From the NCBI GenBank assembly GCA_916610825.1, contig OU744453.1, positions 4,481,845-4,545,844 on the forward strand: DNA of 64,000 bases, written 5' to 3'. A program made the position numbers and the translations under genes. This document shows, in pieces, positions 1 to 9,826 of the stretch. The DNA comes from Haliclystus octoradiatus (Eukaryota; Cnidaria; Staurozoa; Stauromedusae; Haliclystidae). Position 1 is the stretch's first letter, and each line of letters begins with the position of its first letter. The notes below the pieces were generated by a model, which saw only the letters and a program-made list of their open reading frames with translations, made no database searches and was not told the origin of the DNA.

Positions 1-189
1 TTATTTGTGCTGATTTGTTGAAAATTGATGTTTCACTACAAAATTCATTAAATTCATCAACTAATTATGAAACAATTCTTGGAAATTTCCCATTCCATGT
101 AGTGCTAATAAGCAATTAATGCACAGTTTACCAAACCTTTTCTTGAAAAATTTACAGAAGTATTGTTAGTGTATCTAAGTTGATAAACG

Positions 190-330
190 AAGTTCATGAA
201 CAGTTCATGAACGTTAAATGGCTCCAATTTTCCTGAACTGTTCATGAACTGCCTGTGAGGGTTCAGTTCATGAAAATTTGGGGCCATTTAACATTCATGA
301 ACTGTTCATGAACTCCTGAACTGTAACTGT
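190..330. repeat. TTCATGAAC palindromic element, partial copy (family R)
   Basis: Two arms, GTTCATGAACAGTTCATG.. and its complement, flank TTAAATGG ... CCATTTAAC and a GTGAGGGTTC centre. It matches the fuller copies at 27993-28141, 41739-41944 and 49564-49710. The CCCCTGCGAAAA ends are lost. It lies in a CEP104 intron. Confidence 0.7.
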
Positions 331-650
331 TTTCTCATGGGTAGTCCTCCAATATTTTACCCCAAAAATGACCATTCCAACTGGTATATAACGGAACTGA
401 AAATGATATAAAATCAATCAGTAACTAACTTAGAGCCTATTCCCCAAAAAAATTGTGAAAAAATGTATACCTGGACTAGTTGTAGGCCCTTCCATCAAGA
501 TTCAGTAGGTCATCTAGAAATACAAACGTGTAAATTCTGTTAGGACCGATTTTCAAAATTCTTTTTGCATCTGCTACCTTGATACATTTATTACAAATCT
601 ACCATGAGATTTTGAAATACTGTACAATGAAAAATAAAAAAGTTATTCAG

Positions 651-3600
651 CTTTGGAACTGCATGTGACGGTAAACTTTTTGGGTAAAAGACTTGAAGAC
701 TATGCTGATAAATGCAAGGAGAACTATTTTTCTAATAATAGGATCTGTGTATTCTGTGGCCAATATGACGATGCGTTCAAAGGAGATCAAGCTATCGCAA
801 AACATTATTGGCGTACATGTCCCATGCTAAGAAGATGTAATCATTGTCCACAGGTTAGTTTTTCTTCTGTCAGTTTTATTTTGAGCAAATTACAATATTT
901 GATAATTGCACTTGCACGGCTGTGAGAACACTCAGAAGGCAAAAATGTTTCGTCGAGGTGTCTCGTGATTTTCTAACGCTTTTCCCGTGTTCTTACTACG
1001 CCACACTTATGCAGTATCAGGCTGTAATTAATACCTCTTGATTCATTAGTTGTTATATATTGTAGTGCCTCAATCTTGTGTTAGCCTCTATCTGAGGGAT
1101 CGCATATTATTAAGCCATCAGATTATTGGACATGGCATTCCTTGTCTAGTCTAGACTGAGTATATGTGGATTGCATGCATACATTATATAATTAAATATG
1201 AATTGTATTATTATTGGTTTGAGTTCATAATACTGAATCACAACACTGGCGCAGTGGATAGTGTTTTCAGACATTAGAATCATGGTTTGTATTATAGAGA
1301 TGACAATGCATAAAATGCTATAAAATGCTGCACGCCTAAAATGATCAAAGCGTGCTATCGCACACCATCAGATAATTGTTGTCATGACAACATGCGTCAT
1401 TATTATCAGTTGTCATGGCAACACAAATTTATTCTTTTTAATATCAACATTTGCTGGTAAATCCTAACTCGATGTAGAGTGGAGCATGCCTCTCCGTTCA
1501 AAAAATTGTCCAGCAAGTTGAATTAAAATCATTATAGTAGTAGATTGAAGTTCATTGAATAATAAATAATAAAAAAATAAAATTGGAAATTGAAATGAGA
1601 TTAAAATATGTCATCAGAATCATCACTGAACTTAATTGCGAAAAATCAGAATCAAAAAAAAATATATATATTATTATTTCTTTTTCTCACTTTTTTGGTG
1701 TGCGATTCGTCAGAGTGTGCAGGCATGCGTGGAGTCGTGCGCGTGCAAACAATGATGAGAATCTTCAGACGTTTAGTGGATTTCAGACTGTTATCTTGAA
1801 CTGAAGATTTTAGGAATACAATTCTTGATAGATTGCATGTTTGTATCGTGTGTGTTTAGGTTTTTGAAATAGCAAAGACAAATCATCATTTCCTCAATGA
1901 ATGTGCCAAGAAGGAACTTTTTGTTAGATGTTCACATTGCAACGCTACTGTACTTTCATCTGATTCAGAGAATCATCACAAATCTGAACGATGTTTAGGT
2001 ATGTCTATCATATCATGTTCATTATAGCAATACATCGAATGTTTTTGAAATGTTTATGAAATGAAAACGATCTCACATGCATGGCAACTATAAGGTATGC
2101 GTAGGATCGTAAGCTCCACAAATTGATTATGGTACAAACTATCTGAAATCCTATCCAAATTTCATGATAAAAAATTTATCAGATCCAAAAACCGTTATCT
2201 TAAAAGTGAAAATAAAATCTGATTTCATAAACATTTCATGAATATTTCATGGACAAATCTGATTTTTTTTTAATAGTTTTTTAAATTATGTTTAATGCTG
2301 CAATTTAACTGTTATCGATTATTATTAATATTGCTGACTTCAGAGTTATAATCATTACAATGTTTATGAAATGTCCATGAAATATTCATGAAATGTTCAT
2401 GAAATATCCTTGAAGTGTCCATGGATAGTTCATGAAATGTTATGAAATGTTCATAAAATGTTTGTGAAATGTTCATGAAATTTTGACTTATTTCATGTTT
2501 GTAAAGCAGTTCATTTGATATGTTAAATTACCAACAAGCCAACAAATGATATGTGTAGGCAAAAAAGGGATAAAATCGTATTCAACCTGTTTAACCTGTT
2601 TTCACTGACATGCAGTCTAATGAGGAAGGTTTAAATTTATGTATAAAATTAAGATTATTAACATTGTTATTAAATTTAATATAGGACTTAGTTACAACCA
2701 CAATTTTCGGAAGAGAAATCCATAATGGGATGAAAAAGTGATTCTGCAACACAATCATTCATTTACCGGTTTCAATTATATTTGCTTGCCTTTTACTTCT
2801 AGAAGTTGCTAATGCCAAGCCTAATTGTTGTCCATTGTGTCAAGGAATTGTGTCTGATGATGAAAATGTAAGTTTCCCTGCAGGCTAGAGATGTTGTACA
2901 GTACAATATAAAATGTTTATACAATGAAACCTGTATATAATGGCCAGCTACGAGAGGTAGATAAATTGACCACTGTAGACAGGTGGCCTTTATATACAGG
3001 TTTGATTCAATAGAAAATACTATTGAAGACATTGCAAGAGTGACCACTATAGACAGGTGGCCGCTGTTTAGAGGTGACTGCTCTAACAGGTTTGACTGTA
3101 ACATACTTGATTTAGCTTATGTTCCTGGTGAAATTTGATATCTTTCTTCTTATAAATAATTGTCTATAATGACACATGGCCTATAACATACTTCTTGACA
3201 GTTCACAGTGCCCACTATTCAGTTACTCTACATCTGGGTTTGGAAAATTCCCTTTATTCATTACATGCGTTGTGTCACCTATTCTATAAACAGAATACAA
3301 TTAACTAATTGAAACATTTGAAGCGATTTGTGAATCACCTCTAACATCTTTGCAAGACGTCACAAATCATTTTGTAAATTAGTACTTCACAAACATTTTA
3401 ATTTAAAGTTGAATATTTTCTTTATTTTTATAAAGAAAAATCATTATCCATCCCACCATCTGTATCATCTTCAACTGATAACAAATGAATTTTGACTGCA
3501 GAAAACATTTGTTCTCCCTTCGTGTTATCTGGAACTGTTTGCCCATGAAAATTGTTCAATCTTCTATTTACAGTCAAACCTGTTATAACGGTCACCTCTA

Positions 3601-4702
3601 TACAGCAGCCACCTCTCTATAGTGGTCACTCTTGCAATGAATAAAATAGTATTTTCTATTGAATCAAACCTGTATATAAAGGCCACCTGTCTATAGTGGT
3701 CAATTTAATTACCTCTTGTAGCTGGCCGCTATATACAGTTTCATTGTATATCAATTTAAATCTTCTTTATCAAATTTCCATCTAGCATCATTCTGTACAT
3801 GTTTTTAATCAGGCATTTACCAAATGGCTATATGTAAAGTGCTAGCGAATCTTTGATAACGATTGTGTAGCCAGTGCTTGCCTTATTCACATATAATTCA
3901 CATATAATTAACTATAATTCAACTCGTTTATGTATGTTTATTAGTAATTTTTATATGCTGAATAAAACAAACAAAAATTAAAATACATAGACCAAGGCCG
4001 TACATACTAACCATTTTGGTGTGCCAGCAAAATAACTTTGTTTGTTAACATTTATTTAATCTTAACTTCAGGCTTGGAGGCTACATCTAATGGAAGAATG
4101 TAAACAGAATTCCATAAGACTTGACCAATTGAAAACACAAGGTTGGTTATGTTAACATCTCGATTCGATTTGTCCAGATACAATCATTGATAGTTAGTGA
4201 AATAGTAGTTCTTGAGACAGAGAGCACAGTGATTGTAAATGCTCTTTGATGATCCCAGCTGTGACAATGCAGATCAATTTCAACAGATTTCATGGCAGAT
4301 ATGCCTCCATTGTCAATGCACAACAATGCGCTGCAGCTACTCACAATGCAATTCCCTCTGGACCATTCCATCCGCCATCCTTAGATGGTACTTATTTGAT
4401 GTTTCAGATAAAGTCAAGGCTGAGTTGACCTTAGGGGGATTTGAACCACAGTCGTCGGTTGCTCTGCCATCTGAGCTAAATCTACTGAAACGCACCTTAA
4501 ATTTTGAAAGCTACTAAAAGAGCCCAATTCAGTTGCCTATTCAGTAAGTTTTCAGTCTGTTTTCATTTCAGGTGAATTGTTAAAGAACTCATTGTCAACA
4601 GGTATTAACCTAAATAATTTGAATGCTTCAATTAAACATAAGAAAAAAATACTGACACCAAAACATCGTCAAAGCAAAATGGGTAAAAAAATATTGAAAT
4701 AA
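651..4702 (+). CDS. CEP104: CEP104-like ciliary tip protein, C-terminal exons (5' partial)
   Basis: Five exons join in phase: 651-853, 1860-1998, 2803-2867, 4072-4141, 4572-4702 (stop TAA at 4700-4702), giving the last 201 residues. Earlier exons lie left of the window. Every junction has AG before and GT after. The protein holds four C-x2-C ... H-x4-C zinc modules in series: CVFCG/HYWRTC, RCNHC/HHFLNEC, RCSHC/HHKSERC and CCPLC/HLMEEC. This series, with HYW between the first pairs, is the C-terminal zinc-finger array of CEP104 (KIAA0562). In the known family an upstream TOG domain binds tubulin and the zinc array binds CP110/NEK1-type partners at the distal end of centrioles and cilia. The tail after the last finger is basic and low complexity. 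I rely on the finger pattern, since TOG is not in view. Introns hold a SINE (4231-4482), MITEs (2920-3100, 3569-3748) and TTCATGAA-type repeats. Confidence 0.86.
1240..1440. repeat. Degenerate dispersed repeat
   Basis: CTGGCGCAGTGGATAGTG resembles a tRNA A box. The following text (AGAGATGACA, TGCACGCCTAAAATGATCA, GTTGTCATGGCAACA) reappears in inverted order at about 38190-38290. The boundaries are unclear. Confidence 0.4.
2225..2500. repeat. Irregular ATGAAATGTTC tandem array
   Basis: About 14 imperfect copies of an 11-12 bp unit, CATGAAATGTT and variants, fill part of the CEP104 intron between 1998 and 2803. The unit is related to the TTCATGAA core of family R but carries AAAT in place of AACT. 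Confidence 0.65.
2920..3100. mobile_element. pogo/Tigger-like MITE (family P1)
   Basis: The element starts TACAATGAAACCTGTATATA and ends AACAGGTTTGACTGTA, so it has inverted CAGT(C/G)AAACCTGT termini on TA. The interior is two head-to-head copies of CCACCTGTCTATAGTGGTC. TA flanks and CAGT-type ends are usual for pogo/Tigger non-autonomous elements; the superfamily is inferred. Confidence 0.7.
3569..3748. mobile_element. pogo/Tigger-like MITE (family P1)
   Basis: It starts TACAGTCAAACCTGTTATAA and ends TACAGTTTCATTGTA. It has the same GGTCACC / GGCCACC interior as the copy at 2920-3100 but in opposite orientation, within the same CEP104 intron. The two copies could pair in RNA. Confidence 0.75.
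4231..4482 (-). mobile_element. tRNA-headed SINE, family S2
   Basis: On the - strand the head reads TTAGCTCAGATGGCAGAGC (A box) and GTGGTTCAAATCC (B box), then AAGGTCAACTCAGCC. The body matches the + strand copy at 39356-39712 through GGAATGGTCCAGAGGG, GCATTGACAAT and CATGAAATCTGTTG. It lies in the last CEP104 intron. It is not a functional tRNA: no closed acceptor stem, and a long shared body follows. Confidence 0.8.
4480..4570. repeat. CAGTAGGTTTTCAGTA palindromic repeat, partial
   Basis: CTACTGAAACGCACCTTAAA followed by AAAGAGCCCAATTCAGTTG belongs to a dispersed family built on ACTGAAAA / TTTTCAGT. Other copies are at 22610-22775, 25395-25500, 25690-25895, 34000-34140 and 60250-60475. It directly abuts the acceptor of the final CEP104 exon. 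Confidence 0.6.
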
Positions 4703-4953
4703 TTTAACATCTTCTTTAACAGACAATTATATGTTTTTACTATGACAAATGGTGTTTTATAATGTACAGCAAATAGGAAAATTTAATAGACAATATATAA
4801 TATATATATATATATAATAGAAAGATTTAGAGAACATTTAGATTTTGGGTTTGAACTTGTTGGATAGATTTAATAGTTCATATTTGATATTAGTGTGTGT
4901 GTGTGTGTGTTTATAAGTTTTTATTTCTGAAATATTTTGCATTTTTTCATGGC

Positions 4954-4959
4954 AATAAA
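4954..4959 (+). terminator. CEP104 poly(A) signal candidate
   Basis: A perfect AATAAA lies 252 nt after the CEP104 stop codon and is followed by GT-rich sequence. It is the first canonical hexamer downstream of the stop. A TA dinucleotide run (about 4795-4816) and a TG run (about 4895-4911) sit in this 3' UTR. Confidence 0.55.
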
Positions 4960-5455
4960 AACAAATGAATTGTTCAGCGCATTTTTATGTTATATTTTAT
5001 CTTTATTCTGTTTTTCTTATGATTATTTAGACTAGATTTTGACTATTTTGATTAGTTTAGATTGCTACTGTGAGAGCATTATTTTGCATCTGATCAACCT
5101 CCAGTCTGGAACAGTAGAGCCAAAATTTTACTTCTATTGAATTTTTTTTAAATTTCCAAAATAGAATCTAGACGTTCAGAACTTCATTATTCCAGGACAA
5201 AAAATGGAGGTGCCCAGTTTAATTTTGGGGCTTTTTACGTGGGGCACCCCATTTTTTACGTGAAAAGTAATACCTGTTATAAAAACAATAATACTTCAGA
5301 GGACTGATTCAAAAACAGATTAATGGTCACATATTTCAATAGAACAATACAAACAGTTGAGGATGTAAGTATTTGGATTATTACAAGGCGTGAAATGATT
5401 CATAAATCAGTAAGTTTGTTTGGGGAAAAATTCCAATATATTTGATAACAAATCG

Positions 5456-5795
5456 ATTCACCAAGCGCGGTAACGCGATCCAAATGCCAAGCACAGCTTG
5501 ACATAAGCGGCAAGCTCTTAATCCATTCCATACAAACACTTGCTATTTCTGATAAACGGTTATGACGTTCAAGACCTCATTTCGGGCAATTTTAATAAGA
5601 TTTTAAAAAATTTAGATTCCTAATTTTTTTACTGTAGCATCACATAATTTTGATAGTGTTGAATTATATTCTTCTCCGATCTATATGCTTTTTAAGTAAG
5701 AAGAGTTTGACCGCAAATATCGAAGCCCTTCTAGTCTGCTTCAAGCTGTGATACCACATTCCATGTAGGGAGAACAATAGCAGCGCTTGGTGAAT
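5456..5795. mobile_element. 340-bp terminal inverted repeat element
   Basis: The ends are ATTCACCAAGCGC (5456-5468) and the exact complement GCGCTTGGTGAAT (5783-5795). No clear target duplication is visible. The interior has no coding capacity, so this is a non-autonomous DNA element of unknown superfamily. Confidence 0.65.
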
Positions 5796-6210
5796 TTATC
5801 TTTCAAACACTTCCTTATGTTAATTTTATTTAAATTTATGCCATTGATGTCAAAGTATATGTGATGATGAAAACGCTTGGGGGTGCTCAGATTATTGTTT
5901 GAGTTAGTGCAAAAAATGTGAAATGTTTTTACCGCTTAATGTAGCCATGGCAACACAAGAGAAATCTAAAAGTGTGTGCCACACCACTATGTGCTAAAAA
6001 TAGACCTAAATTACTTTCTCATCATATGTTAACAACCAAGTTCCCTATTATTTGCCATATTGTTTTGAAAACTTTAATGTGGTGTGATTTCATTTTCAAA
6101 ATGGTTTCTACTGTTCCAAGTAATAGTCTAGAAGCAATAACGCTAAGGTCGATCTCTTTCGAATCAACTAGCTACACAAGGCGCTACGCTAGATCAAGGT
6201 GGATCGCCAT

Positions 6211-6395
6211 TCGATCATGTGTTTCACTCGATCACATGGTTAGGGTCCGATCCATGATAACAACACGGTTGAATTTAAATTCGTTTCTGTTTCATCAACT
6301 GTCGTTGCCATAGCGCAATGGTGTCTGACTAGTGTGCAGCTCATGCCTATTCAAGTCCAGGTCGTTTCAAATATCAATTTATTTTCATTATTTAT
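6211..6395 (+). mobile_element. tRNA-headed SINE, family S3
   Basis: It shares GATCA(C/T)GTGTTTCACTCG, GGTTAGGGTCCG, TTTCTGTTTCATCA, then a tRNA-like head (TAGCGCAATGGTGTCTG; B-box-like TATTCAAGTCCAGG) with the - strand copy at 57265-57470. The A and B boxes have drifted. Confidence 0.65.
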
Positions 6396-7360
6396 GTTAC
6401 AAAATGTTTTCATAGACTGGTCATGAACAACCGATTGATCCAAGAAATGTTCATACATTTTATTCTTATGCCTACACAACAGTTTCATTGTAGACGTCGA
6501 AATAAAGCAATAATAAGACTTATCGTTTATGAGAAAATATATTTTTAATCATAATTAATCAAACGTAAGTAAATATTTTATATATTTTATATAATAATTG
6601 CAATCAGCACGTTTTTATTTTAAAAGCTATACAATAAAATTATCTTCATGTTTATCGCATAATATATATTTCTAAAGCACTATAAAAAATACAATTTTGT
6701 AGCAGTGCAATCATTATCAGCTTTTCCTAACAGACTCCAAACCAGAAATTGTGTAAATAAAAATGTGAATAATCTACTCTTTTAAACTACATTAAATTAT
6801 TTGTAGCACTCAGTATTCTTAATGTTTCCAAAACAGCATACATTGTTTTGTAAGCTTTCATTTTAAAATTTAACATGATAAAAATTGATAGTATCGATAG
6901 AAGTCTCTTCATCGCTCTTCATCGGTAGAATATAATAACGTTATGATATTATTTACTGCTATTATTTTAATGGAAATTAATATTTTATACAAGTTTTGTT
7001 GTAGAAATATAACTATTGTAAATAATTGTGTTGTGAGCATAGATGGAAACACTGTCCGTATAATGATATGTTTCCATTTAAACAGAGCATTATTTTTCAA
7101 TATGTTCACAGAAAATCAATTACTGAATAATCTAATCTTCAAAATCATCTAAATTGAGACACGAGAACACGTTGTGCAATTTTTCTTTGCTCAAGAAAAA
7201 AATTGTTTTAGCTAAACATTTGTGTTTTGAAAAGCTTATTCTTAAAATTAAGAGAAAATGTTTTGAGGATTTGTAGGCAAACCTTCTAGCTTTGTAGATA
7301 AGTTATTTTGTTCTTATTTCAAAGTAAAATCGGGATTATCTGAAGAAAATATTTTCTTTT

Positions 7361-7366
7361 TTTATT
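7361..7366 (-). terminator. Poly(A) signal candidate of the ZAP-like gene
   Basis: TTTATT on the + strand is AATAAA on the coding strand, 63 nt past the stop codon at 7429-7431. It is the first hexamer downstream of the stop. Confidence 0.5.
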
Positions 7367-7428
7367 ATGAAACCGTATGCAAAATTATTCTTGTTGTCAG
7401 TTTACTGAATGTTGAAAATTACGTCTTG

Positions 7429-9826
7429 TTACAAATTATTATTTTTTAATATGTAACTGATTAAATATTCAGGATATAAATGACTTTTATTTGTTATTTG
7501 TGTCACCATTTGTGTTGGTAATCTTGAATCATCATAAACCAACGCCTTAGCTACAAAGATATGTCTATAACCACGACTGTCTTCGATAGTTTGTAGATTT
7601 TCAACAGATGGTAAACAACTTAACTCATTGTAATATTCATGATTATTGTTCAATGCTGCATCTTTGTTATTTGGAAAACCTTGTTGGTAGATTGAACGGA
7701 TTTTTCTTGATGTTGCGGCATAGTATAATCGAATTTCTCTCATTTGTTTATTGTTCTTTTCTTTATAATTTCTGAAAATAAAAATTATTGTAAAATGCAA
7801 ATCGGATAAACGAAATTCCTGCTTATCTGCAATCTGACTAACAACCTATCAACTATTTTTTTTTCTTAAATCCTTGATAAACAAAACTATTATTTGCTTA
7901 AATCCTTGATAACAAAACTGTTTTTTGCTTAAATCCTTGATAAACAATTTTGGATAAATGCAATGGAAATCGTTGGCTATTTCGACTTGCACTTAAGCGG
8001 GTTTTACTGTAGTTAATATCGGCAGACATAAAACTCTGTTGCCCTGTATGATCACGTCAGATGTTCGGCATACACCAGCAAACGGTACTCATTGAAAAAA
8101 TTCATCCCACTCAAACAAATAAATACTAAGGATTTGACTGCGAAAGTCACACCTTCGTCAAACATTGATTTAGAAGAAATTTTTTGGTGAAAATTTGAAC
8201 GTGAAATTGCTCAAATTTTCATGAACACTTCATAAATGTTTCATGGACATTTGGGCAATTTCCCGTTCATAAACTTTTTTCGCAGGGGTTATTTCACTTT
8301 ACAAACATTCATGAACTTTTCATCAACATCTTATAAATAAACTGTTCATTAATACACTGTAACCCGCTTAAGTGAAAGTCAAAATTGCCAACGGTGTTCA
8401 TTGCATTTATCTGAATTTGCAGTTATCCGAAATTGTTTACCAAGAACTTGACCAGAAAATTGTTTAACAGGGTTCAAAGCCAGGTTGCAGATAAGCGGGA
8501 ATTCCACTTATCCGAATGACACATAAGCAATTTACACTGTAGTTCATAAAATTAAGCCATTTAATATGTCCATGCACTGTTTTCGCATATATCAAATTGA
8601 CTTGGGTTTCATTACTTCCAATTTGGAAAATTTCACTGGAAAGAACATTTTTCCTTAGATAATTTTTTTGAACAGTTCATGAAATGTTAATGGAAAAATC
8701 AACCATTTTGTGTTTTGAATTTTGAATTTATTGTTCGTGACATATATTATTTGACATTTTTGGCCACTGTTCATGTGAATGCTGAGGAAAATTGTTCATT
8801 AAGTTTTGCAGGGTTAATTCCCTAGGGATTTTTCAAAATGTATGTAACAGAAGATGTACCATTATTTATTATTATTATTTGTAAGAAGAAAGATACCACA
8901 TGTCATCAGGAAGTATCAGTTAGATTCAGTACAGTATAAACAGTAATCTCTTATGAAAGGTGACATTATAAACAGCAACGTCATATTTTTTTAGAGTTGG
9001 GATACTCACATCATTTTTGATCTTTTTGGCCTGGACCTGAGCACAATTGATGTGTAATTGTGCGGAAAAATCAAACGTTGCATTTTCATTAAATGATCAA
9101 AAATGGCGTGAGTGTCTTAACTCTTGTAAATAGATGGCTCTTATTTTGGGGCTTGAAAATCGTCATTATTTTTCCATTAAAAACGAGGTTTTGCTTTTGA
9201 ACAAAAGTTTGTCGAATTCATGATATCATTTCGCGTACTTTGTTCGAATGTTTCTAGCCTGGGTTTGACAAAACGAAAATAGCGCCCATAAAATTACATC
9301 TGACATCTGTCCAATTGGAGTTGAGAGCGGCACACGAAAGAGCGTCTCAATTCTTATAAATAAATGGCTCTGATAAACAGTTCCTACTGTACCATCATAA
9401 ATAATATACACTATACAGTGAAACCTGTATATAACGGCCAGCTACGAGATGTATATAAATTGACCATTATAGATTGGTGGCCTTTATATACAGGTTTGAT
9501 TCGATAGAAAAAACTATTTTAGACATTGCAAGAGTGACCACTATAGACAGGTGGCCGCTTTATAGAGGTGACCATCATAAAAGATACACAGTCTATTTGC
9601 ATACCTTTGATAATCTTTCCATAAATCAAAATTTTGAAGCTTTGTAATTTTCATAATGGCCGCATTTGGAACACCATCTTTCAATCGCCTTTCCAACACG
9701 TTATAATTCAAATCGTTGGGATCCAATTGAATTTGGACAAATTCTAAACTTGGATCTTTATCCAACATCCATGAAGTCGGACAAGTTTTTCCATTTAGTA
9801 TTTCTTTAGTACGCTGACTTCTGAAC
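7429..9826 (-). CDS. ZAP-like exons 4-5: PARP catalytic fold, degenerate
   Basis: Exon 4 (9826-9605) encodes SWMLDKDPSLEFVQIQLDPN and FDLWKDYQR, matching the first PARP strand and the KIxxIQNPxLWxxYQ helix of mono-PARPs. Exon 5 (7771-7429) encodes LYYAATS, FVAKALV and LYPEYLISY. The His of the H-Y-E/I triad is Tyr. The second-motif loop is replaced by an Asn-rich and Ser-rich stretch without GKGSYF. The third position (YLI) keeps Ile. Confidence 0.85.

Larger units (their letters stand above)
4960..7360. other. Convergent intergenic spacer between CEP104 and the ZAP-like gene
   Basis: I see no coding exon on either strand. The segment holds a terminal-inverted-repeat element (5456-5795), a SINE of family S3 (6211-6395) and a very AT-rich stretch (about 6540-7130) without recognisable structure. 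The short open frames here have no family resemblance and no splice context. Confidence 0.6.

Noticed and set aside
1583..1804. 73-codon and overlapping 63-codon + strand frames
   Set aside because: They lie inside a CEP104 intron, lack domain similarity, and overlap each other in two frames.
7429..7800. Stand-alone 123-codon gene
   Set aside because: Its first codons lie upstream of a TTTTCAG acceptor, and the rest completes the PARP fold in phase with exon 4, so it is the last exon of the ZAP-like gene.
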